From positions 21,294,474 to 21,358,473 of the forward strand of contig NC_089724.1 in NCBI RefSeq assembly GCF_035083965.1: 64,000 nt of DNA, written 5' to 3'. Of this stretch, positions 24,110 to 36,200 are shown piece by piece. Positions within the stretch are counted from its first letter, which is position 1. The number at the start of each line of letters is the position of its first letter. This stretch comes from Branchiostoma lanceolatum. Taxonomy: Eukaryota > Chordata > Leptocardii > Amphioxiformes > Branchiostomatidae. The position numbers were made by a program, and so were the translations under genes. The notes under the pieces were generated by a model, which worked only from the letters and a program-made list of their open reading frames with translations, ran no database searches and was not told the DNA's origin.

Positions 24110-26420
24110 CTGCGAGAGAGCTGCTGCTGTTGAAACATAGGGAAAGAATAAATTCCGGAGCACTGACAAAACTTCATATCTTACTAATTACCTGTCCAGG
24201 ACAGAATTTATGCTATGAAGATCGCGTTTACAACGCGGACAGAATTTTTCAGATGATGTCAATTCGACAGTTGGTCAGTAGGCGACCCCCCCCCCCCCCC
24301 CCCCCCTCCAATAAAAAAGCCCTGAGCATACATGGACACACCACCGGCCCGTGCGAATACAACGGGTCTCAATAAGCAAACAATGTATCAAGTGTTCAAA
24401 CACAATTGTTACGTTGAGTTCTCTCCTTACACCTGCCTTTGAGGTGTCGCTACTAGGTACGCGTACATGTAGGGCACCAACAACAACATCCCCGAGGGAA
24501 GGCAGAAAAGACAGCGGGGAGCTGCAACTACTAGAAAGGTACAGCGAAAGCTCAAATACCAACTCTTTTGATAGAAGTCCATGACTTTAAGAAAGTACAA
24601 GTCAAATTTAGTTTAAAGTGTCCATTGTAAGTGCATTGTTCAGTACCAGTGTTTGGATTCAAAGGTCGATGAAAGGGCAGGTACGCCCCCAACTGTACAC
24701 TTATCACCGTACACATAACAGTTCTCATCTCCGAATGACTAGTTCACGCCATTTTGAATGCATCTTCACGTCCAAACTACATGTTACAAACAATATTTAT
24801 GACCTATACAGTGGGACTTAAGGTTACGTCCGGGTAGAAAGCCGACGACAAACTTGGATACCGCATTGTTTTATTGTTGATTTACTTTAGCATTACGGTG
24901 AAATTCCAGCTGGTGTTATAGACCACTGAACCAATGTCCACATGATCTATATATGTATGCGTCCTTAGCTGCTTAAAATCCAGAGAGACGTTACATTGTT
25001 CACATGCTGTCTTACTTGCAGTATTCGTAGTACAAGCCTTGCAGCAGTCTTTTCTGGGTTAGCCAAATCTTATGTAAATATTAGCATAAGTCGTGTTATT
25101 TTCACAGGGTACGGAGTCGATTAAGCTAAATGCAACGAAAGCATACTGCCTATATATTGCTATATTGACAGCATGTTTCACAGGGTTACTGGCGGGCAAA
25201 GAAGTAAAGAAGAGGTTATGAAGTACCCTGACCATGAAAACATCTCAAATTTCAATAATGCTCGTCCAGAAAGGTTTGTGCCAAGGTTAATCTCTCCAGA
25301 CCTCCGTCGAGAGTAAATTATCCATTGACGTCGACGTTACTCTTACCCCAAGGATCACGAAATATCATTGACTTCTACCTGAAAGAATAGGCCTTTTTCA
25401 TACGTGGGAAACCAAGGACAGTGACTAAACCAGAACGGATTAATTTCGCCCCTCCCCCTCTTGCTATTGGGAGCCAGAGGCATCCTGCCATTGCAGTAGT
25501 TCGTGTGGAAAAACGATAGCTTATGTCAACATGGGTTAATAGTGTGGTTACGTTGTTCGTGTGTATGTGCGTTCACTTTATAATTAATTGGGGTGGGGTG
25601 GGAGGCGCTGGGCTGTCCCGGTCGTCACGATTCTGTCGTTTTCTGGAATTAGGCAATCTAGTAGACTGTTGTATAAGACTGTTATTTGATTTAGGACGGA
25701 GAGTCGAATATCCGACACGCCTTCTATAGTATCAGTGCTTATGTAAGCATCGGCCACATTGCAATAACATTGCCTGTAGGTTTGTAAGTGGGTCATGTTT
25801 TAAAAGAAATCCCAACCGTGGTTTGCTGTATTTTTGTACCAGTATGCTATTCCTCTACCCATTCGGGTGTCTACAGGATAGTTAGATATCCACACTAACT
25901 TCTTTGATTACAACAACACAGAGCACCGAGTTTACAGTTATTCAACTATACCGTGTATGTTAATGTATTGTTGCAGAGTGTGACAAAGTATAATATTCTC
26001 TTTTTAATTTACCGTTTTCAGATTTTGAAATAACGTTAGGCTGATTTGTTGGAAATGGTATCATCAAAGCCATGTACAGCTACGCACATGACTCTTTTAT
26101 TGGGTTAGACTAGTAGCGTTGAGAAACCTACAAATATAACATTAAGAAAAGTTTGTATTATCATGTAGTGGTTACCTGTAGTGTGTTGAACCATAATTAC
26201 CGACGTAAGTACTTCATTGTGAATGCTGTTAATCTTTTATTCAGTGATGGAGTTGGTTGTGTAAAACTAAATCAACCTCTACATTACACATTTGATAAAG
26301 CAGGGGTTTGACCGTTTGAGATTTCTTTCATCGTAAAATTCATTACACGTATTTGTTTCGTAACACACTGTTTAACACTCGCAGTTTCTGATAGTTTTAC
26401 GTTTTCTTGGATGACAGGCA
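24110..26420. other. Intergenic stretch upstream of the coiled-coil gene
   Basis: No exon with family motifs and no complete transposon is visible. The region should contain the promoter and any 5' UTR exon of the gene starting at 26423, but no motif cluster stands out. Confidence 0.5.
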
Positions 26421-26422
26421 AA

Positions 26423-28949
26423 ATGCATCGGTTTTTCTCTGTACCAGAGCTCAGTCACCATCAAGAGAGGGGAACAGATGGCCGCAAGGTAGGATAGGAA
26501 ATGTCTATATTCTGTTTAAAGGTTCTTGTAAAAATAGATACCATGATAGGGTTGGGAAAACATGTTGAATTCATATCGTTATAACATTCTAATCTGTCCT
26601 GCACTTTTTTCCTTTTTACATTTATCAAGTTTAAGGGTTTAGCGTCTCCTTAGAATTTCGTTGGCAATTTAGATTTAAATATTTCTTGTTCCCCACAGTT
26701 TTCGGACCGCGGTAACCTGGGAACTGACCGCTCAAAGATGTCTACGTCACAGAAATGTGTGCAGCAGGTTGTTGACAACACGTCACGTGACGAAGATGGG
26801 GCCTTACTGTTGGCTGATATAGAAAGGGTCGCGGGTGAAATCAGCATACTTGAAAGAAGTATCGACAGCATCGCTATCAGGTAAATTTTAACTATTGGAG
26901 TAATACAGGTGGTTGTTATAACCAAACATAACAGACCAGTAAGTAAAACTAACACAAGATATAAATAATAAAACGATACAGCCATAAAGATATGAAATCT
27001 CTCGCAAAAGTCAGCCAATCGTAACGGTCAATCAAACTGCTATGGTGAATCATTGAAGACCAAATACCTGTAGCAGACCCCTCTACGAATGACATGCAGG
27101 ATTTTGTATTTTTTTGTACCGACGCACTCTTTATGTCTATAGCTTTGACCTTCTTCATAACTGAAACAACGAAGTCTACATTTACTTGGGTATGCTGAAG
27201 ATGTACCTAAATTGAAACTACGTTGTTTGTTTATCCTGCCATGTCTGATAACTTTGCAGATCCCGGCCGGCTGCCGGACTGTTCTGGCCGATGCTATCAT
27301 TGAACATCCACCAGCTCAGCGAACAACTGTCCTCCGCACACAGTGCACTGAACAGGCTCGGCAGAGACAAGGTAGTCGTCCGGACTCTCCGTCAGCAGCT
27401 GAGGGACACGGAAATGAAGCTAGAAAGTTTAGCAAAAGATGAACAGAAGGTAGGAGACACGGTAGGCTCATCACGGCAAGTCTTACTGCAGAGCAAGTGT
27501 GGGGGAAGTCCCGAGGAGGAGGGGCACACGGAGATGCTGCAGAAAGATGCGGTCGAGGAATGGCTGAGAAGGGCGGAACAGGGATCTACCTCTTCCCATC
27601 ATCTCCAGGGGGCGGTGGAAGATCACCTTCGTAAGGAAAGAGAGCGAAGCAAAATCATGCACGAGGAACTCACTGCGATAAAAGACAAGTACGAGAAGAA
27701 TGTGTCTTTGAAAGTTACCGCAACCACCCCGGTCCATTTGGGCGAACTGGCCACCATGCGGGCATTGTTAAAGGAGACAGAAAATCGCCTGAAACATGAA
27801 AGCGATCAAAACAGGAGCCTGCAGGAGGATATTGCGTCCTTGAGACAGGTTCAGGAAGAAAAAGATGTGCAGAAAAAGGAGTTGGAAGAAGAAGTAGCTT
27901 TTCTCCAGAAAATGCTACAAGAGGCGGATGAAAGGTTTGATGCCGAGCTAACAGAAAGCACCTTTACAAATGGTTTACACACTGCGAACAATACCACAGG
28001 GCGGCGACACATGTCACTGGAGACGTTGAACGAAGGTAAAGAAGGAATGACCCACAGCTCTGCACGGAGAAGTCTTTCATTTGAAGATGCGGAAACAGTG
28101 AAAAACACACACAGAATGCCACAAGGCAAAGTAGGAGCCCATGACAAGGGAGGACTTAGTGTCAGTCAACCAAATCTCTTCACCAGCCACGGGAAAATGG
28201 CAGAATACGAATCGATGGGACACCAGACGCACACCACACCAGGCAGACCCGTGGCAGTTGGACAGGAATGGCGGCAAAGTCCTCGCGTACAGCAAATCAC
28301 TGCAGACCTGCAGTCTAAGCTACACGCAGCTGAAGAAGACCTGCAACGAGAACGGGGCAGGTACATCGAACAGACACGGGAGATAAACGATTTAAGAATA
28401 AAACTTGCCAAGGAAGCAGAAAGCAAGAAAAAACTGCAAGCGTCTTTCGCCATGCTGCGGTCACGAATGAAAGAAATGCACGACAAGGTTAGTGTAGAAG
28501 AGGACCGACATAAACTGGAGAAACGGGCCTTGTTACAGCAGATTTCACAGCTTCGAAAACAAACCGGGGCATGTGAAACGCTGGGACAAGAATCCACACT
28601 GTCATCACCCGAAATTGCGCCTTCAGGCGATTTTTCTCAGTTTTTCGCCATGTCTCCTGCGGTCTCGCGATCCTCGGACGAAGTGTCGTCAGAATCAGGA
28701 CTGTTCACATTTGGAGGGGATAAAGACGACGACGTTGTTAACGTTGGGGAAGGTCTTGTAGCTGACCTGACATCGCGGCTGCAAGCCAGAGACGATGAAC
28801 TTCGTGCGGAAACGATGCGGGCAAAGGCACGTGGAAGGGAAATCGTTCGACTGAGGAAAGAGGTTGTGAGATTGACTGCATTACTGGAACAAGAAAGGCG
28901 ATACAGTTCCCCTTCCTTGTATCGCACCAGGTCCGAGACAAACGTCTGA
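26423..28949 (+). CDS. Coiled-coil protein with C-terminal PDZ-ligand-like tail (3 exons)
   Basis: Exons 26423-26488, 26699-26880 and 27260-28949 splice in frame (donors GTAGGA and GTAAAT; acceptors CCCCACAG and TTTGCAG) to give 645 residues. The start MHRFFSVPELSHH is the first ATG of exon 1; a 5' non-coding exon cannot be excluded. Heptad-rich coiled coils lie at about residues 240-315, 423-518 and 583-633, with charged low-complexity linkers between them. The chain ends in SSPSLYRTRSETNV; the last residues ETNV fit a class I PDZ ligand (S/T-X-hydrophobic). There is no signal peptide or membrane segment, so a cytoplasmic scaffold or cytoskeletal role is likely. I do not recognise an orthologue; general similarity to other coiled coils is uninformative. 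The gene structure is well supported; function is not. Confidence 0.85.
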
Positions 28950-30650
28950 GGATATTTACGAGTAACATTGAGTAGGTGGTCTAGAAAAGTGTATGTGGTC
29001 GATAGGTATGTGAGTAGAATTCTCTCAGCTATTAAACACATTCTCATATTAGCAGACCCCAAATGTTGTGCCCTTAGGAAAAGCACTTTGCACCTATTTC
29101 ATCACTAGACGAAAAGGAGTTCGGTTAGGGACATCCTCTTGGGTGGGACGTAATGCCAGAGGTCCCCTGTTCAAGGTCGCAGAACACAGTATTTCTCAAT
29201 ACTGTGCGGGTACAAAATGTAGTGCGGCCAAAACAGTCTTGAAGACTGGGTAGAAAGTCGCATTTGAGAGGCATTCATGTGTAAACTGTGCTGTGTGGTG
29301 TAGAAATATGTCGGCTTTTAGACTGTAGGATTTGGATGGCGGACCTTTTCCGCTTTGTGTATTAATGCGCCTTCTTATGCAACCGCCTTTCGGGGTGAGT
29401 CGGCTGCAGTTCAGTGACCTCTCACAGAGCGCTGTTTCAAAGTGTTAAGAACAGGTGTTGCCTTTCCGTGTCGATTTGCCTTTACCATATTTTAATGTAT
29501 ATATCGTTGTTTTATAAGTTGTGTTAGAAAATATTTACCTGGAAATGTTTTTACCCTTCGCACATGATATTGCTGCTGTTTATGAGCTGGAGTGAAATCC
29601 ATTACATAAAACCTCATTCGTAAGATATTGTGCGATGGGCTGGTTCGTTAACATCCACTGCAGTGATGCACTGATACTATATGAAAATGATTTCCCATAC
29701 GGCTACCATTCAACTAACAAGACAAATGGTTTTTGGGGACGGAGAGGACGGGATTCTTTTGTACCAGATTGGGTGCTTATACAACACATCTAAGGCACGA
29801 AAATAAGTTGCTGAACAAACTATTCTATGCAGTGACCGAAGTATCCCACATGCGTAATCCCATTAAGCCCAATTGTGCAAGTCGTCTCAGGATGTACGTC
29901 AAGACGACTTGCTTAATTGTCTCTTTGTGACAGAATATGTTCCTCCTTGCGCATGCGGGCTTTGACACAAGAGAATGACACGCTTTGATACGGGTTGCCC
30001 GTACACCTTCGCAGATATGTGGATTTTGCAGAATTAACAAATGGTGAATACTTTAAGATCCAGTTATTAGAATGAAAACGTCTGTTATTGGACAAGAAAT
30101 TGTAAGGATTTACATACGGAAAGGATACATTTTACACATTCTGATCATACTAGCAAGTGGGTGGACAGGGGCTGGTCACCATATATATATGCCGAATGTG
30201 TTTGAGCAAGAATAAACAGAGCAGTGGTTTGTTGGGCTACCTTTCCAGTTTTGCTGTCTTTCCTTGTTCATTTAGTTTTAGTTTAGAAATACATATCCCC
30301 TTTTCAAAGATTCCTGGGGGGTTCAAACCCTTACATAGAAATACATAGCAACAATAAAAATGTCGAATAGCAACAAATAATACAGGAGTAAAGATTAACT
30401 TGAAAATATAACTATTCATCAAACAAAAGAAATCATGATTAGATAATAACTGAAGTATTGAGTCAAAACATAATGACGGGGAATCAAAACAATGAACCAA
30501 ACTTAAAAGTAAAATAACAAGAAGTGGAATTTGCATATCGATCTGTAAATCATAAGAAACCTCATGTGTCAAAAATGTGGGTCACTTTAAACGTCAAATC
30601 ATATTATCAAGTGAAAACAAGAAGAAAGCATAATGATTCATTGAGAAGTA
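28950..30650. other. 3' flank of the coiled-coil gene
   Basis: Probably 3' UTR followed by spacer. A piece near 29105-29200 (GGGTGGGACGTAATGCCAGA then GGTCCCCTGTTC) resembles the body of a tRNA-type SINE. Nothing else is supported. Confidence 0.4.
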
Positions 30651-32500
30651 AAAGGATCTTAAATCACATGTTCTTCTCTGTATAGTCGTTTGAAGAGTTG
30701 AAGTGTTCTTGCCGATTTCAGTCGCCCCAGAGCACGACAAGGCTTGGTTTCTGTGTTCAGATTTCGCTTTAAGTAGTTGGAGGCCGCTCTGATGCGGGTA
30801 TTGTGAGTGTGAATGTCTGAGAGTTGGCTGAACAGTGCAGTAAGATGGGAGGGGTCATGCCGTTGAGTGCTAGTGTAGCTTTGGTTCTCTTGTGTAAGTC
30901 GGCTACTAGAGTCCATCAAAGTGTGTGCAAGACGGTCGCAGAAGACGTGTAGCGATTGCACTCCAATATCACCCGCCCCGCTCTGCATTGAAGTCTCTGC
31001 AATTTTCCCAGATTCCCTTTACTCCCCTGGTCCCATACTGTGCTGCAACATTATATGTATGGAAGGAATAGGACGGTGTAGATTGTGAGAAGTGCTTGTC
31101 TATTTAGATATAGTTTTAGTCATTTCATTACACCGATCACTTGAGCTAACTTCATTCTAACCTGTTCAATATGAATATGCCACTTTAACTTGTTGTCAAT
31201 ACTGAACCCGAGGTATTAAAAGGTATCAACTTAGCCAAGAGTAGTAGTGAGATGTAGCTTATTGTGTATGTCGTTTGCCCTTGATTATCCTACCAGCTTT
31301 GTTTTACATTTTGTTGGATTTTAAGATAGCTTGTTAGCAGAAAACCACTGAGCGAGTCCGGCTGAGTCACTCTGTATTGCCTGCTCGAGTGTGTCGATGC
31401 TGCGTGCCGAGAAGTATATGACCGTGTCGTCAGCGTGCATGGCTATCTTACAGAACTGTATACAATTGGGTATGTCATTAAAATATGTATGTGATAAATA
31501 GAAGTGGGCCCAGACTTGATTCTTGTGGGACTCCACAGGCGACATTGATTGCTGAGGATAATGCTGACTTGCTGAGTTTAGGCACGTACGTTGTATCCTC
31601 CCGCTCAAGTAGGTTTAGAACCATTTGCAAGCCATATCATCAACCCCGTAATGTTGAAGCTTTTGCAAAACCACGCTGTGATCAAGCACCGAGTTATTGA
31701 ATAATTTTGTGAGGGGAGGACCAAGAATATGCGGTCCCACTTTTATTATCAATACTGTCAAGTCTCGTGACTTTTCGTACTTTAAGCGTAGATAATTGGT
31801 TTATGACGAAAGCGTCTGTGATACGGCTGAAAGCAAAAGTGCTTTTTTGACATACTGCATGGGGGAGAGTTGGTGAACAATACTTGAGATCGAATGGTAC
31901 AAGTCATTGATGACTTTACGAAAGAAATTATTTAAACCTTCTACTATACCTGTCTTGTCGGTATTATTCTCACCGTTGTGTTGTATACAAGTAATAGTGT
32001 TTTGTGTTTTTCTTGGTAGCAGATTTCGAATGGCCTTCCACAGTCCTGTTTGCCCTTCCTTAGACCCTTGTGTGATTGAATTTGTGGCATGATCTTTTTA
32101 GCCTCGCGGCATAATTAGTTTATGCGTTTTTTCATTGACTTATATTCAGCTATTCAGCCATGTCTTGGGAGTTACCTGAACGTTTGGCATTTCTAAACAT
32201 GTGGTCCCTGAGAAAAATAAGCTCTCGTAGTTCCTTAGTTAGCCATGGGGCAGGCGTTCCCTTCACCTTCAGCTTCAAATGTTGTGCTGCAAGGGTCCTA
32301 CGACGCACTTCTTCTTTGGTTGTGGGATTACAGGATAAGAGCCGTTGAACTCATGTCTATTCCTTTATCATTCAGCTCGATGCTTTCTGGAGCTGTTATA
32401 TGGATGTTTTATGGTGTATGGTTTGATATTTCATGATCTTAAAATGAAGCCGAGTCTGTAGTAAAGGACAAGACAATGCATTATGTGCACGCATACATGT
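30650..32500 (-). pseudogene. Decayed non-LTR retrotransposon (RT remnants)
   Basis: Three consecutive pieces in LINE order lie on the minus strand. A linker before the RT (LKLKVKGTPAPWLTKELREL, about 32130-32330). The RT core (VLLQ-type helix VVLQKLQHYGVDDMACKWF then a stop, YLSGRIQRT, and a catalytic-box relative MHADDTVIYFSARS at about 31321-31740). A C-terminal thumb-like stretch at 30659-30988. Stops and frameshifts interrupt all parts, so it is inactive. A CR1/Jockey-like clade is likely but not proven. The endonuclease domain is not seen. Confidence 0.75.
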
Positions 32501-33125
32501 GAAGAGGTGTGGGTGATTATAAGATATATGTTGGTGTGCTGATTATAGTTTTTTTTATGTGCTCGCTATTGTCTTTTTGTAGTAGTTTCGTCTTCCTTGA
32601 TCTCTTCATATCGTCTCCCTCCCCAGTCGTCACCGGGATTGCAGTAACTGGTGTGTAACGACTAAGTGCGGTGTGCCTGTTATGTGACCAGTTATGGGTC
32701 CTAGAAGAGAAGAACGGTTGAATCTAACTGTAATCTACCCGCACTGTTCAGATCTCCTCAAACTCCACCGCCACAGAAACGACTGGGCCCCGGAGAACAC
32801 GGGCAACATGTGACTCCAGAATAAGTGCAGACGATTGCTTGTCATGCAAACCAAATAACCATCTATTTTGAGAACAAATAATACGCTCGCAAGGCGGAAT
32901 TACAATGCTGAAACTGCATGCAACAATGAATGGTGCTTTTTCAGTTTTCAGTGTGAATTGTTTTCAGTGACGATATCAGAGAGTTCCGTGTTTGTCAATA
33001 TGCCCTTTATTGAGACAGTTTCCGTTCCCCATGAAAACATCATAACAACCAATGTAAACTTGACTTTAAATCCGATAGCATGTAATGTTGCAATTCGTTT
33101 TGTCACATTAAAGAGGTTCATGCTT

Positions 33126-33131
33126 TTTATT
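33126..33131 (-). terminator. Polyadenylation signal of the secreted peptide gene
   Basis: AATAAA on the minus strand lies 129 bases after the stop codon; a second one is at 33004-33009. Confidence 0.5.
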
Positions 33132-33259
33132 AACATCTTGCGTAGTAGGAATATTATTTCTATTCCGCCGCTATGTTCGGACGAGGAATTAAGAACTTTT
33201 CCATATCATTACTTCCTTAGGGGACATTTCTTCTGCACTGTCAAGTGCCTCCTGGTGGC

Positions 33260-36200
33260 CTAGAACGGCAGGCGGTAGCACCAGCAGCCCCGGTGGTTGC
33301 CGCGGCCGCCGCCCTTGACGTGGTAGACGCCGATGATGAAGGGGTAGTAGTCCCCCGCGCAGCGCCGCATGCAGCAGTACTGGTTACGGCCTGGAACAAA
33401 CGGAGTTGATCACAGTCATTGGGAACATATTCATAAAGGTCAAAAGGAAATATATTCATAAAGGAAACATGCTCATGAAGATCAAGAGGATGTCTCTAAA
33501 GAAGTCTTTACAGGAAGTGTTCTGATATTAACAGCCTTGAGTGGAAACTCGTCTGATTGCATGCCAAACAAACAGGAATTCGGACCAATTGAACATAAGG
33601 AGGCAGGAAGGAAATATGACGCAGGATGTCAGGCGATTTGAACACAAAGGGACTGACAGCTTCGGGTAACTCGTACATCAGTGATCAGTTTTAATTGATG
33701 AATATTCTGCATAAAAAACGTCCAATTGCGAAGAAAGAAAGAAAGAATGAAAGAAAGAAAGAAAGGAAACAGAAAAACAGAAAGATACAAAAGCAAACGG
33801 ACAGACAGGCAGACAAACAGGCAGAAAGAAAGGAAGATGTACAGTAATCATGTTGTTTCACACAGCAAAACACGGGTTCCTTACATTTTCGTGCTTCTGG
33901 AAGGGTCCAAGTGCGCTTACTCAGCTCGATGTGTCCTTCCAGACTGACTGGTAGAGGCTCATCACTTGTCGTTCCCTGTAATAAGAAAATAACCTTTTAC
34001 ATGATCTCTTTTATCGATTCTAAAAACCCTCTAAAATAGGTTCTAAAAGCCGGTGCGTCCGACAGCTGTCGCCTACGTACTCATCACGTGCATTGTTTTC
34101 TCCGAGCTTAGACGTCAATGTTCTTTTCAATCAAGGATCTTTTCAAGACGTGTAAGTCTGCAGCGAATTGAAGTGTCAAAAACACAACCCGTTTGTTGAC
34201 GCGGAAAGAACTAGAATATTGGCTGTTTTTTTTAAAATAAAATGATGTTTTAAGAATAGGCGGATCTGCATGGGTTGTTTTCTGCGTGCTTATAGATGTA
34301 AGTAGAACTCAATACTGTGAGATGTGGAGAATATGACTTGTCTTTTTCAATTCCAGCAAAATGTCCTCCATGGTGCTTTAAAGAACAACAACACCAATGA
34401 TACCGTTACGTGAAGGGAATAAACTTGAACTAGAAAGGTAACATCTGCAAGCAAATGCATAATGTTTACCTTCACGTGGTCCTGCCTGACAAACTAACTA
34501 CTCAAACACATTCATGTACGTTGTCCTGCCACTTGCTACATACTGTAGTTGTAATGGAACACCACAGGACCTCCTGTACTGTTTGTTTGGAAATGAAGAA
34601 GAAGAGTATGAAGAAGATACGGAGCGAAGACAACATGTTTTTCTTCCGTGAAGGTAAACGTACATGTAATTATGAAGATCGGAGTCAGTCCAACACACAT
34701 GGACTGATTCATACCTGGTGATTCGTACTACGATAGAAGCGTTTACGTACCAGGAGCTGCCCGGAGTTTCCGGGGAGAGTTTCTTGCGCCTCTCCTAGAG
34801 TAGAAGAGAATACGATAGTTCACATGAAATGTATCTACAAATTGCCATACATTGTACCCGTTACAATTGTTGCGCAAGAAAGTTCTTCTTCCTCTTCATG
34901 AATTTCAATAAGAAATGTATTTTGAATTTTTGTGTGAATTCTGTTGTCATGTCATACTTTCTCCTCATTGATCAATTTCAATTAAAGCCGTGGGTGATAC
35001 CATTTGAATGAATACACATGACACATTTAACTATCTCCAACGACTACCTTAAATCAGAGAATTTCTAAGATAAAACAAAATATATAGTAACACTTATTGA
35101 CGAGTGTTCAAGGTGCTCGAACACGTTACATGACAAACTTTATATTATATGTATATATAACCTGAGATACGCGGTCTCCGAACAAGCGCTCAGCTATCGC
35201 ACAGGTCGCCCGAGGATCGCACAATGAGCGCTCAGCGATCACCAAAGACGGTTAGAGGGCTACCGTAGATCTCCACCAAATTTGCTGACATTCATATTTA
35301 TGGTCGCTGAACGAGCCAAATTACGGCCACCAACGTTTTCTTTTAAAATAATCCCACAACATTTATCATGTTTCACGAAAACATGTAGTATTGGTTGAGG
35401 GCTTGGAAGAAATTATAGCCATGGCTGGGATTGTTCCCACTAAACAGTGGCTGTCGCCGGAGAAGACATGGGCCATCTAGGCCCTCAAGACAGATCAAGT
35501 AGGATCGCTCCCGTCACTGTCCTTGTAAGTTGTACACTGTGTAAGGTGGTTAATGCCGCCTGTCGCCAAATTCAGTAACATCCAATACCATTTAAGTAAG
35601 ACGGTCATGATATCAGCTATCTAGATTCGCCGCATATAAGACAGGAAATAGCTGATTTTTTACGTTTTAACATTTTTCTGGCTTTCTAAAGGAACAAAAA
35701 TGAGTGTTTGCTGTCATTTATAACCCAACTCGCTGAACAGATTGTTTTACGGTAACGTTAATGACTGTATCGTTCTTTTATTTGATGGTTTCTGCGTAAT
35801 TCATAAGTGAGTTGGTGTAAGACTAAGAGAGCTTTCCTGTTTTTAAATGTCAATGCGTACTTCCTATCATTTTCAAAAGATGGAGCCAAAATTGTAAATT
35901 CTTGTGAAGAAAAATGCCAAAGCGTTCCGTTTTGTCCGTTATCGGTAACGCAAGTCACACAAAAGGGTTAAAGTTCTTAAATAAAATGAAATAAATAAAG
36001 TTCTTATGATAAATAGACTGTCCTTTTTTCGCGATCACAAATGGAGACATTTGCTTAAACCATAAATATAAGGTAGATGTGCTTATATAAACAAATAAGC
36101 TGATCCATTTCTGATCGAACCTAGATATCGCTTCATTTTGCACATTTACCAGAAACGAGCCCCTCTGACCGGGTACGCCGGCGTGAGCTGCTTCAGGACC

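Noticed and set aside
24028..24375. 115-codon ORF rich in VCVCVC and PPPPPP
   Set aside because: It is a translation of the GT microsatellite and the poly-C run.
32868..33263. 131-codon + strand ORF
   Set aside because: No family motif, overlaps the 3' UTR and last exon of the secreted peptide gene on the other strand, and has no supporting splice or promoter context.
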